64,000 nucleotides of DNA from Apoda limacodes (taxonomy: Eukaryota; Arthropoda; Insecta; Lepidoptera; Limacodidae): contig OX291557.1 in assembly GCA_946406115.1 (NCBI GenBank), positions 9,146,501 through 9,210,500 of the forward strand, written 5' to 3'. Positions 1-18,039 of this stretch are shown here, piece by piece (positions within the stretch are counted from its first letter, which is position 1; each line of letters starts with the position of its first letter). Position numbers and translations under genes: made by a program. The notes under the pieces are model-generated. The model was not told the DNA's origin and did no database searches. It worked only from the letters and a program-made list of their open reading frames with translations.

Positions 1-640
1 TAAGTTTGAAATTGCAAAAAAAAAAAATTTTTGTGTTGCAACAATAAATTTACGGTTTTCAGATTTTTTTTATGTACGCTACATGGCATTGCTTCTTGCC
101 AAATTTCATGATTGTAGGTCAGCGGGAAGTACCTCATAGGCTTTAATTTATTTGTGTCACAATAAGCGACAAAATTAACTGTATTTTGGCCATATTTTTT
201 TATTGCATTCACTTAGAAGCTTGAATTTACGTGACCGTAGACTTTAGTATTTGATATTAATTTTAACATGATAAGCGTTCTTGAGTTCAAGGGTCTTGAC
301 ATACAGACTGACGAAAAATTTTTAGTATGTAATGACTAAAAATAACGAATTTTGGATTTTTTCCTATATTTGTGATATTGATTCGTGTCAAATTTCATGA
401 TTCTAGGACAACGGGAAGTTCTCAATAGGTTTTGATTTATTTGTGAATGCCAAAATATGCGACAAAAATGGCCGTATTTATTTATTGCGTTGATTTAGAA
501 GCTTGATTATTTTACAGCTTCAAGCGACCGTCCACTTTAGTCTTTGATATTAATTTCAACTTGATATTGTCACGCGTTCCTGAGAAAAAGGGTCTTGACA
601 GACAGACTTTTGATGTACGGAACTCTAAAAATGTACACAG
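1..640. repeat. Two tandem copies of a dispersed AT-rich repeat
   Basis: Two diverged copies lie head to tail about 289 bp apart. The shared stretch starting AAATTTCATGATT occurs at 101 and 390. Both copies then share a GGGAAGT motif, an ATTTATTTGTG motif, a TTTGATATTAATTT motif and a GGGTCTTGACA end. A third copy lies at about 51830-52160. No protein-coding potential is visible. The family is not one I can name; the gene-free AT-rich makeup suggests a non-autonomous element. Confidence 0.7.
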
Positions 641-2763
641 ATACCATAGATATTACTTCAAGTTATCAGACTGCGACATAAACTCTTAGATAATTATATG
701 CTATTACTCAGAATGAAGTAAAAATTCTTCAAATCAGTCAAATACCCAGTAAGTACCTGTGCAACAGTACCAATCTACTAACCCAATAATCGGGTAACAG
801 GTAAACAAATAAATCCGTTAACATCTACCTGTAGTATTAACAAAAACTTAATGTTAAGTCTCAAAAGTGTTGGTACTTTTAGTTTGTGGCAATGAGTGTT
901 ATGATAATTTTAAAATCTCATGAAATTCACTAAATATATTTTAAAAAGATTAAGAAATATTGTTATAAAACAAGGTATTGAGTTTTTGTACAGTGGCCAG
1001 CAGATTGCGGGTAACATTACGGGTGCGGAGTGTGATGTCAATCCAACCCCGTTCTGAGTAGTATTTAACCACTAAAGAATGCGTTGGATTTGAACAATAA
1101 TCACATTTTGTCACTAGAACGTTAAGTGCGGGTGACACTAAAATGGTGTCACCAAGGTGAGACGCACCACTCTAACTACGCCACTGTGTTATATAGTGGC
1201 TGTGTAACTAAGTTCTATAGCCCACTGTACATCACAGATGCTTTACATACGTATATAGCATAGTACTCTGTTCGTGCTTCAATTCACTAAAGGTGCGTTC
1301 TGTTCACTGCTTCAATGTGTTTGATGTCATAATCCAGCCAAGTTTAAAAGACATAAATTCTGCACGACTCACTGTACAAATGTTGGCTCAATCTCTTTGG
1401 CTGGATTATTGACATTAAGCGCATAATGTACACTATGTCGGTGAACAAAACTCCACTTAAATAACCACACAGAACAGCTAAACATTGTAATCTGAACCCA
1501 GTGAAATTGTTTAATTTACAGCATGTCTAAAAATTAACACGTTTGGTTTTTTGCAAGATTGATAGGTATTTTCTTCCTGAGGGACAATATAAATAGACTT
1601 AACTTATGAAAATGGCAGTCTTTTCCTATTACCTAGTAGGTACCTAATTTCACAATGTATTACTTGGATTGGCAGTAAAATTGGAGAACGACAAGGACGA
1701 TGCGATATGTAACCAAGTGTGCATGAATAGTTCAACTACATTACGCCTCAAATCACTGATTTTTCACGACTGTGCTCTACCAAAATTATGAAGTAATAGC
1801 ATTTAGAACTTTAAAGATTTCTTTACCAAAGCAGCTTAGGTCATAAAAGGACTTTTTTTTTATCGAACGCAACCTACTGTAAGTAATTTTTGTTCCACGT
1901 TTTTAGGTATATCCCGTAGAGCACAGATTCAAAGAATTTCTTGCAAAGAAAAAATTTAGGTAGTAGCGGACTAGCGAAGGCAATGCAACCAGAAAATGGT
2001 ATTTTTAAGATCTTATAAAAATAAGCTCACTTCATTGGGTTAAGAAATCCAGGTATATTGTGCATGGTCCTTTCATTTATATGGTTCCACAACCATTATT
2101 ATCTAATTTATATACCTATAGGTATAATTTGTTTTAAAATACCTAAAAAACAGTTGGCAGTGTAATAATCACCTGAGCAGTCAATACTACTCTTAGATTT
2201 GTACCTACTTAAGATACTTATCATTTAATTTAATTTAATTTGAATTAAAAGTCATGCATTTCATATAAAATACGGTTAATTTAACTTTTAATAAAATTTG
2301 GTAGATATGTGATGTAATAATTAAAAAACTCATAAATCAATGCAACCCAACAGGTAATGATCGAAATTGAGCTATTATGTATAACAAACTAGAGGTGAGA
2401 CTACACTGCACTTGTCATTTGTCTCAAAAATTGCAGTATGAGCTGCATTTCATTTAGTCACTGGCTAATACAGGCCGCGTATGGCACGCGACGTATTAAC
2501 TAGTTTTAACAACGCCATCTATTGTCAAGTAACTGTGTCGGTAAAAATAATAGTATTACTATTCGCCAATAGATTTCAGGTAGTCAAATTTTTCAGTTTA
2601 TCATTGGCTAAAAACACAGATAAAACGATGTTCTCTAAAAATAATCCCTAGCTAGATCGATTTATCGCCCCCGAAACTAAATTTTATGAAAATCGTTGGC
2701 GCCGTTTCCGAGAAGAATTGCTCGTTTAAAGTATAAAATTTTATCGGAGACGTGACGTTTATT
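641..2763. other. Gene-free AT-rich stretch
   Basis: No coding exon, RNA gene or clear repeat is recognised here. The short open frame at 950-1138 on the minus strand has no family resemblance and is probably chance. Confidence 0.5.
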
Positions 2764-3269
2764 TATAGTAGAAGGGGAGCCCAAGCGTAGATTTTGCGCT
2801 TTACTCGAGCGCGTCAGAAAATTATATGGGAAGAAACCTTGCATGGGCAACCCGTCCGATAAAAAAAAAATCGGTCCTCAGAAAAAATCGTGCTTTTTTT
2901 TTCTAAATGAACTATGCAGTTGGCTGATGTAGACTTTAAGGGCGAGACGCTGAAGGAGTATCAGCCCATATAGCGCCCAACGCTCAAGGGCTCCAGGAGG
3001 GCAAACTCGAGCGCGTTAGATTAAGAAAAGGAAAGTTAAGTACATGTAGAAAAGTGTATATTTCAATAATCTGATTATTTGAGCGTGACATATGAGAAAA
3101 TCTAACAAATATGTAAAAAAAGCGTCACCTCGTAATACTCGAGCACAATTGTTTTTTTTTATTTTGAAGTAAATCCTATCAGGATTACGAAACATATAAT
3201 CTGACTTTTCATGGGGCGATGTAGTTACAACCATCAATAAAAGATGAAGCGTACAATTGCTGAGAACTG

Positions 3270-3718
3270 TGTGTTTCCCACTCCGCGCGTCTCTTTCCTT
3301 CTCAACTTTTCTCTTTCTCTCACTCTCTCGCACCGTCCTCACACTACCGTCTCAGCTGATCGTTATAATTATGTTAGCCAGCATGGAACATATTAAAGCA
3401 TCGGTAAAAATCTGGATTGATCTCGGAGTAGGTAAGGCACGTTGATATATCGACATTTCCGCTCTTTGTGCTGAGTCATCCCTACTTGTTTCCCAAGCAT
3501 TACCAGCTCTGCATGCGCTAACGGGATGTGATTACAACCCAGCTTTTTAGACGAGGCAAAAAAAGGCCTTTAGAGATTTTAACGGGATCTGAAACTTTTC
3601 AAAAAGCATTTGCAAACTTGGAATCTGAAGCTTATGATATTGAAGAATTATCTCTCACCATGGAATCTTTGATCTGCCATGTGTACGGATTAAAAAAAAC
3701 TTACAGAAACACGAGATG
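3270..3718 (+). pseudogene. Broken transposon-encoded protein fragment
   Basis: The conceptual protein contains a TGCDYNPAF motif followed, after a one-base frameshift near 3548, by FRRGKKRPLEIL, then a segment ending in LICHVYG. I recall this arrangement (a GCDY-x-x-AF motif followed by a GKKRP motif) from proteins carried by insect transposon-like repeats, but cannot name the superfamily. The reading frame also has a TGA near 3443, so it is not functional. It lies inside the outer inverted-repeat element. The following AT-rich stretch (3720-3890) is non-coding. Confidence 0.55.
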
Positions 3719-3890
3719 ACGAGTGAGGATCAAGATTTAAATACCTTTTTAAAAAAATTTCTATCTATTTTATATCAATAAATGATAGGATTTTCTATAA
3801 AAATACAATATAAAAAATAATACTACATATTGTTTTATTAAAAAAAATTATTTTTTAAATTGTCAGATTAACAACATCCTTCATAGTCCG

Positions 3891-5497
3891 GGAGCCAGCA
3901 ATCCTGAAAGACCCGTCATCGCGGATTCTAAAATTTTTAATGAAAATTTATAGTTTATACTCACACGTATAAAATGCGCTTGGTCGGCTTGGATTTTGTT
4001 AGCCGGTAATGATTTAAATAAATTATATATGGTTAAATTCATTAAATGTTTTACCATCATCGTGGATTTTAATTTTCCTATGGGTGATTTTGTGCAAATA
4101 GTTGTACTTAATTAGAAAAAAATCGGCCGACCAACATTTTTTAGCCGGAAAGGGTTCGCAACCCTATTTAAATGATATAAGAGGAGGTAAAATTTCTCCG
4201 TTATCACGGATTTCTTTTTTTTTTATTTTACGCGTTTTAATATCAGTTTTAAAAATATCTTGGTATGCCTGCTTACGCCTGCTTACAAAATGAAGAATAC
4301 CAAAATATGTTTGAGCATTTGACGAATCCAGAAGACATAAATAATAAACAAATTACAGATTCAGTACAAAGGTTTACAAATGAGATGTATAAAATAACCA
4401 ATAATGACGTGAATGCTGCAAGATTTGAATTATTTTTAAATTTTTTTGCATGTACATGTGACAAAGAAGAATTTTATAAAGGTATAATAAATTTCAATTA
4501 AAGTAATATTCCTCCATTTTGGAAAACATTAATGCAAAAAAATTTACGCACTATGTTTGTAAACTCTATGTGGCAAAATGCTACTGAAGCTATTTGTATT
4601 TTATACAAACCAACGGGATGTGGATGGCAATTAAATGAATCCAGTAAACTTGAACCATTGTGGTACATTGGCCCATCGGCGCCGTTAATAGTTGAAGAAG
4701 TTTTAATTTGCCAACAAGATGAAGAAGAAGAAGGTGAAGAATCATCAGAAGAAGAAAGAAGTTTTAATATGGATGATAACGATATAAATGATTATTAATA
4801 AATAAAATTAAATTAAACGTAATCTTTGTATCAACCTTAATTTATTATACGATCTACTAAAATTAAAATTTACCTACATTTCCTTTAAATAAATTTTTGA
4901 ATAAATTCGTAAATAATTTTTTTTAAATACATTTTCCTACATTTCCTTTTTCAGATATTAATCTATATAAAATTCAAAATTTAAGAGAGAAATCAGAGGT
5001 AGAAAAAATAAATTACTCCAAAAGAAAGAGTCTTCAAAGTAGTACAATGCATGATGCTTAGCGAAATAATAAAAACTGGTATGCGCGATTCTTCCGGCTA
5101 TTTCTAAGCAGGCATACCAAGATATTTTTAAAACTGATATTAAAACGCGTAAAATAAAAAAAAAAAAAAAAAAGAAATCCGTGATAACGGAGAAATTTTA
5201 CCTCCTCTAATATCATTTAAATAGGGTTGCGAACCCTTTCCGGCTAAAAAATGTTGGTCGGCCGATTTTTTTCTAATTAAGTACAACTATTTGCACAAAA
5301 TCACCCATAGGAAAATTAAAATCCACGATGATGGTAAAACATTTAATGAATTTAACCATATATAATTTATTTAAATCATTACCGGCTAATAAAATCCAAG
5401 CCGACCAAGCGCATTTTATACGTGTGAGTATAAACTATAAATTTTCATTAAAAATTTTAGAATCCGCGATGACGGGTCTTTCAGGATTGCTGGCTCC
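3891..5497. mobile_element. Nested element with about 390-bp inverted-repeat arms
   Basis: The left arm runs from about 3891 to 4275 and the right arm from about 5105 to 5497 in reverse orientation. Both arms begin GGAGCCAGCAATCCTG at the outer edge and end at GGTATGCCTGCTTA at the inner edge. They are nearly identical apart from a longer A/T run in the right arm, so the insertion is relatively young. The core (4277-5100) holds the C-terminal part of a transposon protein. No convincing target-site duplication is visible at the edges. Confidence 0.75.
4277..4798 (+). pseudogene. C-terminal part of a transposon protein, between the inverted-repeat arms
   Basis: Two adjoining open segments (4277-4501 and 4532-4798) read as one protein interrupted by a stop at 4499-4501. 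Recognisable features are an ARFELFLN segment, an N-x-MWQNA segment, then PTGCGWQLN and LWYIGP. The end is strongly acidic and low-complexity (Glu/Asp/Ser). This order (an ARF-x-x-F segment, a W-x-NA segment, then GW) resembles the C-terminus of the same protein family as the fragment at 3270-3718. The ARF-proximal part aligns by eye with the end of that fragment rather than continuing it, so these look like two related elements. Function is unknown. Confidence 0.5.
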
Positions 5498-5513
5498 TCG
5501 CCTATCAATATAA

Positions 5514-5945
5514 TTGTCAGATTATCATTTAGGACGACTAGGACATCAAGTTGAACCGTTTGTTTAAACATCTGAAGCGCTCGAGTATTTCAAATTCACA
5601 TTTTTTTTACATTTTCAAAAATCGTTCATGCTTTTGGTCATGTCGAAATCGTCAGTCATTTGAATAGGACTGAACAAGTAGGGAATTCGTTTGTATGAAA
5701 CACGCTGCAAGGCGCCGCGAATCGTATCCTCTTAACATTCCCTCTGAATATCTGACACGCTCGAATAACTTTTTATTTTCTTTTTGCTTCCCCTTTTTAC
5801 GGCCACGCCCTAATCGTCAGATTAATATCTCTCGATTATCAGAAAGACAAAGCGCGTATCTATACACTGAATGACTGACGCGCTCGAGTACTTCCATGTG
5901 ACGTTATTTTTACATTTTTGAAAATTTGTACACGTTAAAATGGAA
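5514..5945. repeat. Three degenerate tandem units in the right subterminal region
   Basis: Three imperfect units each start near GTCAGATTA or GTCAGTCATT and carry a CTGACGCGCTCGAGTA-like core (5571, 5751, 5874). The first and third then continue into T-rich ATTTTT runs. The same core appears in opposite orientation near the left end of the element. This is typical of subterminal binding-site repeats of DNA transposons, which is an inference. Confidence 0.6.
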
Positions 5946-6980
5946 AACTTAACATAGACTTTTTTTAGTTTTAGGCCTTAATGTTCACAATCCAATAAGT
6001 CCCCATGATTTTTTAGTAATTGCAAATTTAGCATCCTTGGCTCCCCTACTATAGTCTACGTAAACATAATAGCTCAATTAACAGGTAAACTACTTGTAGT
6101 CGCATCGATCGTTTAAAAACGTTTACGTATTTTCGTTAGGTTTCATGCAAACACGGAACATCGGTCAACTGTGTATGGTTGGATTAATATCATCCACTTG
6201 TACATGTACTTTGTTAAATTAAGGATTTGATGTGTTTTGAAACGGTATCGTGTCTCAATACATATTTGAAACCCAATACAGCTTAACTAACTGCATCTAG
6301 AGACTTTTGAGATATAGCAGAACTAGTATTTAAGGTTTTTACATTTCAATACGTAATCTGATAATTAGTGCAATATACCCCACATTGATTAAGCTTTCAA
6401 TTATATATACCTCGCACTTGGTTTAATTTCAACATCAAAGACTTTCCTATCACAAAACAAAATTTACATAACGACAACCGTCTTATAATTTTTTCATAAT
6501 TTGTTACACCTGATATCTTTATGTACCTACGTATATCATAAAACATTATTTATCATAGTCGCAAAACGCATATTCATCCATAAAATGCCCGTAAATTATT
6601 GATAAATAAAGTTTTTATCGAATTAAATAAATGTTTTAATCATTTCACGATTTAATATTCTTTTTGCAACAATAATAAATAGCAATATATGACAATAACG
6701 AATTTTAAGCAACAAAAAGTTTATAATTATCGATATTTAGTGCACTGTAAGTAAAAATCTGATTCGGATTCACCTTAAGAGGAAATATCCCGTTGTTTTT
6801 CCCCATACAAAGGTATTCCCGTTTCCTCTTTTTTCATGTTTGATAGATATAGACAATCGCTATTTCTGTACTTTTGCTTTTTTTATGCCGTTCCTATAAA
6901 TAACTTGAGACCTGCAAAAGTCCAAAAAATTGCCTGTTTTTTGTTTACATCTTCAGACGTCCGCTGTTAAAATCTTTATA

Positions 6981-7165
6981 CATATAATTCTACTGTACGT
7001 GTGTATGTCACTGAACTCCTCATAAACGGCTGGACCGATTTGAATGATTTTTTTTGTATGCGTTTGGGTGGCGCCCTGGATGGTTTAGATTCACAAATCA
7101 GCCCGGCAGATGGCGCTGCAGTCGGTTTTATGCAGGACAACTTCTGCCCGGTCAGTTAGTATTAA
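6981..7165 (+). repeat. Dispersed repeat tail, possibly Helitron-like
   Basis: This contains GGCTGGACCGATTTGAATG followed by GATGGCGCTGCAG and ends at CGGTCAGTTAGT. The pattern (GGCTGGACCGATTT upstream and a CGGTCnGyTAGT end) is common in lepidopteran genomes and has been seen by me in Helitron-type repeats, but the class is tentative. The flanks 6054-6980 and 7166-7485 contain nothing recognisable. Confidence 0.35.
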
Positions 7166-7485
7166 TATAAACTATTTTAATATTTGTAATTGTTGAACAT
7201 TTCATTGCCTTTCAGATGAAGTAATTTCAATTGAGTTTGGTAGAGATTTCAAAGAGAAAGGTGGGTAATATGATACTGATTTTGATGATTGCCACTAGGT
7301 AAAATCAACCGAGGCACAGGTACAGGTATTTACCCTATCGCTGGTGCCAGCAATGTTTTTTGAATACCTATTGCAGTATTCACCTATTCGGAATATTTCC
7401 TCTCAAGAAGCCAACTGATAAATATAAACTAATCACATATTATTGCAAGAACATAAAATAAAAGATCGTATGTCTGTATTAAAAC

Positions 7486-7746
7486 CATAGACATAGAGAA
7501 CTGGAAAGCGCATTTCCTAAACAAATGTGAAAAAAATGGTCACAAAAGTGTTACAGAGACGAAGCGAAACTGAGGTCTCTTGTCTCTTTCTAACTTGTTT
7601 TAATGAACGTAAAAGAAACGAAATGGCGGACGTTGATAGAAAAATAAAAGAGACCACAGGTTTGCTTTGTCTCTTTCTAAAGGATGGACAATTTTGTGAG
7701 ACTATTGCACAGTCCATAGGACACATTACATATATCGAAGTCTATG
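7486..7746. mobile_element. Short hAT-type MITE
   Basis: The ends are inverted repeats: CATAGACATAGAG on the left, and CATAGACTTCGA on the right read in reverse. Eight-base near-identical direct repeats flank it (ATTAAAAC on the left, ATTCAAAC on the right), which is the duplication length of hAT elements. The same family, with the same termini, occurs at 33814-34311. The open frames on both strands inside it are not genes. Confidence 0.7.
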
Positions 7747-10527
7747 ATTCAAACTGAAATCAAATCAGCCCAACACAGATGAGAACAAGATAGAGAATAT
7801 GATTTGTAATAAGCGTGAAAAAGAAGAAGATACCACTCAAATTGTCAACGTATGTAAAAGAAAAAAACGAATTAAAAAGATTGAAGACTAATATTTTGAC
7901 GTAGGTACACATTCTCTTATCAAACAATTTACAGGTTTAGTTAGTTTCCACTATTTGAAATGAGATTTAGAATAAAGTAGATTTATTTAGTCAATGGTTT
8001 CATATTTATGACTCAAATTGTTATAAATTTTGATATATTAATAGGAATTTTTTTTTATACTTTACATAAATTCAGTGGAAATCTAACTAACATAAAAAGT
8101 TTCAAATTTTCCTCCACTTATAAGGCACCAATGACTCTGTGTAGATATTAAGATATAACTTCAAACCATAAATAAAACATTCATATTATTTTGGTCAAAT
8201 AAGGTCCTCCGTAATCAATCCGCAATCAGCAATCCGTAATACACTGTAGAGCAAAAACAACTAGTTACTTACATAGACAATATTACCCAAACAAATCGTG
8301 ATAGCTCTCTGAAGTCAGGGGAACATTGAAGCGTATTTGATTATTTATAAACGTAAACGTATAGAACCTCTTTTTAATATAGTTTTTGTTCCATGAAGCT
8401 ATCTTTACTAGTTTATGAAATATCGTAGTTTATATAAGTGACAACTTGTTTTTGGTCATCAGTGTATCATAGTATTTTATTCTACTGAAACATGATGGTC
8501 GTATATAAAGGCCGAAATAAAAGTTAAAACTTATAATCATACAATTTAAAGATTTACTCTAACACTTTCAGAAATGGCAACCGTTTCAGGCGTCTTAGGC
8601 AAAGTATTTAAAGCGTGCCCCATCCAGTTAGACATATTTAAATACTGGTGACTGTTCATGAAATTAAAACTCAAAATAAATAAACACAGGTAAAAAAACA
8701 TTGTCTACTAACTTCAAGAAATATTTTTAATTAATAGTGTACAATTTTGCACAGTTTTCTTTTTATATAAGTTCATATATAATTTTGATATAAAACAGTT
8801 ACACAAAGCACATTTAGATATATTTTTTAACAAAGAAACGATTTGGAAATAAAAGTTTGTATTGTTTTTGCTGCATAAGAAAATTTGACTTTATCCTTTA
8901 TTATAATAAGAAATTCTGATAAATTACGTTGTTTCACTAAAAGTGCTTTCGAATTTAGTGACGAAGCGGAACCTTTCCCATCATACTGTTACGAAAAATA
9001 CCGTACTTCTCGCTATTGTTCTTAAGCAAAGCATGTTAAATAAAATTATTTTGTACTTTAATGGTTTAGTAATCTAATGAACATGAATACTTTTAGTAAT
9101 TTTTAAATTAAATAACAAATTCCACTTTCGTCTCATAAGAATCTTTTCGCGAAAATACGTCAGCCATTATTACTTTCATCCCGATACAACACAGTATAAG
9201 AGGAAAAGTCGCCTTGCAAAAATGTCTCACTTATAGTATTCCAAGTACTTTGCTTTCAGTTTGCACAATGTCAAGTGTTTCCTTTACTGTTGTGATGTTA
9301 ATGTAAGTGTTCCAAATCCAATTTATTTTAGAAAATTTCAGTAAATCGGGATGGCGGAGCTCATATGTTACGGCATCTACCCGAAAACTATTATTACATA
9401 TTAGTGCTAAGAGTCGATAGGAATTTAAGGACTTTTACTAAACTTAAATGAACTAGTCATTGAGTCAAAAAGGAATGGTAAACTGTCATTATTCCGACCC
9501 GTTCTGAATAGGAGGCATGAGAGCAAGCGAAATGCACATATCTCATCTGACATGTCTGAAACTTATTAAAAGGCCTGAGTGAATCGTACCTAACGTCAAT
9601 TAGAACTTTATGACTGGCAAGTTAAAGTCCATTTTGCTTGGATTTCATGGGGTAGAACCGACGTCTGTTGTATTTTACCTAAGCATAGAGTATGTTATAT
9701 GACAGACGCGGAGTCAAAGCGCGTAAAGTTTATCAAAGATCAGACTGTTCACTTATAGGATTGTACGAACAGGACCTTAAAAATTTTAACTAAAAAACTG
9801 ATTTCACTTGTTGCCTGTAACATAATATTATTTTTTGATCTTTATCTGACCTTCATTACATACAGTGTACATAATAACATCGATAAGTCAATACAATAAA
9901 AAAATGACAATAGCTGAAGTCCATTTTCTCTTACAATTAGAATCTAGAAGTTGATGGTACAATCACAGATATGAAAGGAATTGTGCATTTCAATTTGAAA
10001 ACATTACTTATAGAACCTGAAATACACATTAAACACAGACTTATGGAGATCAACACTAGTTAAAAGTAAAACAAGTCATAATTTACGAACTTAATTATTG
10101 TAATCCATTTCATGGACAAAATTAACTAAAAAAAAAATCATATTTACTAATTACAATGTCTAAGTTAATCTAGTTAAAAGTCATTAAAAGTCAGAAATAA
10201 CTCATCATTGCTTTAACTTCAACTTTGAGTTTTTATGCAATAAAGTGTAAATTAGGGTACAGATTGTACAATGTTGTTATATAATATAAACTATGATAAT
10301 CTTGCCTTTATTATTGAGAAATCGTTCCAATTAGTTTATTAATGGAATACCTTCAATTGGTCTTTACAGATTTGCGATCAACACAATCAGTCTGGCTCAA
10401 AAGGACAGCAAAGGCAAGTTTTGGGTCAGTGAGAAAAATGACCTGAATTTTTATAGATAGACCTAAAACTTTTTAAAAGCCTCGAATTTGGAGACCCGCT
10501 TCATCTGACTTATCATTTAAATATTCG
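7747..10527. other. Intergenic AT-rich DNA and Su(z)12 3' flank
   Basis: No coding exon is recognised. Possible minus-strand polyadenylation signals (TTTATT on the plus strand) occur near 10307, but the true end of the Su(z)12 transcript cannot be fixed from sequence. Confidence 0.4.
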
Positions 10528-17525
<6,998 letters not shown>

Positions 17526-18039
17526 TTTGTAAATTACTTCCGAGAATTATCACTATAAAACTAAAACCGCCAAGCAAATCAACTATTTATTACTTTTGTT
17601 TGTGCAGGCTTCTACAAAAGTTCTGGAAAGGCTGTTGTAAATTAGACCCATTCTGCCTAGCGTTCAAGACTAAATAAGTAAGTAAAAAGTCTAAATTACA
17701 AAAAGCATTACCTTTCATAATATGAAATACTATTATTCAAATATTTATTAATTTTATAATATTTATATATTATGTAAATAAACTTGCGTTATAAAACTGA
17801 CATACATGTCCTAAAAACTATAAATTACGTTTTGCTCGTCTGGATTCGTGTACCAACACTCAAGGACGTAGCTATATAAATAATCCAATCAAATCTATCA
17901 TTTACAAATTAAACATTGCCTGCGACTATAAACGCAAGTATAGTCGCGGGTAATCTATACCTAATATACCTATAACTTAGGATACTCTAAGTAGGTGCCT
18001 TTAAATAAAGAGTTATATTTAATGTATGTATTGAAATCT

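Larger units (their letters stand above)
2764..6053. mobile_element. Composite DNA transposon with short terminal inverted repeats
   Basis: The left end reads TATAGTAGAAGGGGAGCC from 2764. The right end, read on the minus strand from 6053, is TATAGTAGGGGAGCC, so the ends are imperfect terminal inverted repeats. Just inside each end are copies of a subterminal motif in opposite orientation: ACTCGAGCGCGTCAGA at 2804-2819 and a variant at 3005-3020 on the left; the reverse form at 5571-5587, 5751-5767 and 5874-5890 on the right. The interior has broken coding sequence (3270-3718) and a nested inverted-repeat element (3891-5497). I cannot assign a superfamily or a clear target-site duplication. 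A flanking TA is possible. Confidence 0.65.

Noticed and set aside
3016..3342. 108-aa minus-strand open frame
   Set aside because: It is antisense to the transposon protein region, low-complexity, and overlaps the subterminal repeats.
7517..7757. Overlapping open frames on both strands
   Set aside because: They lie inside a short MITE with terminal inverted repeats and have no protein features.
8570..8640. Possible small exon starting ATGGCAACCG after a TTTCAG acceptor
   Set aside because: It encodes only about 20 codons, resembles nothing, and has no partner exon nearby.
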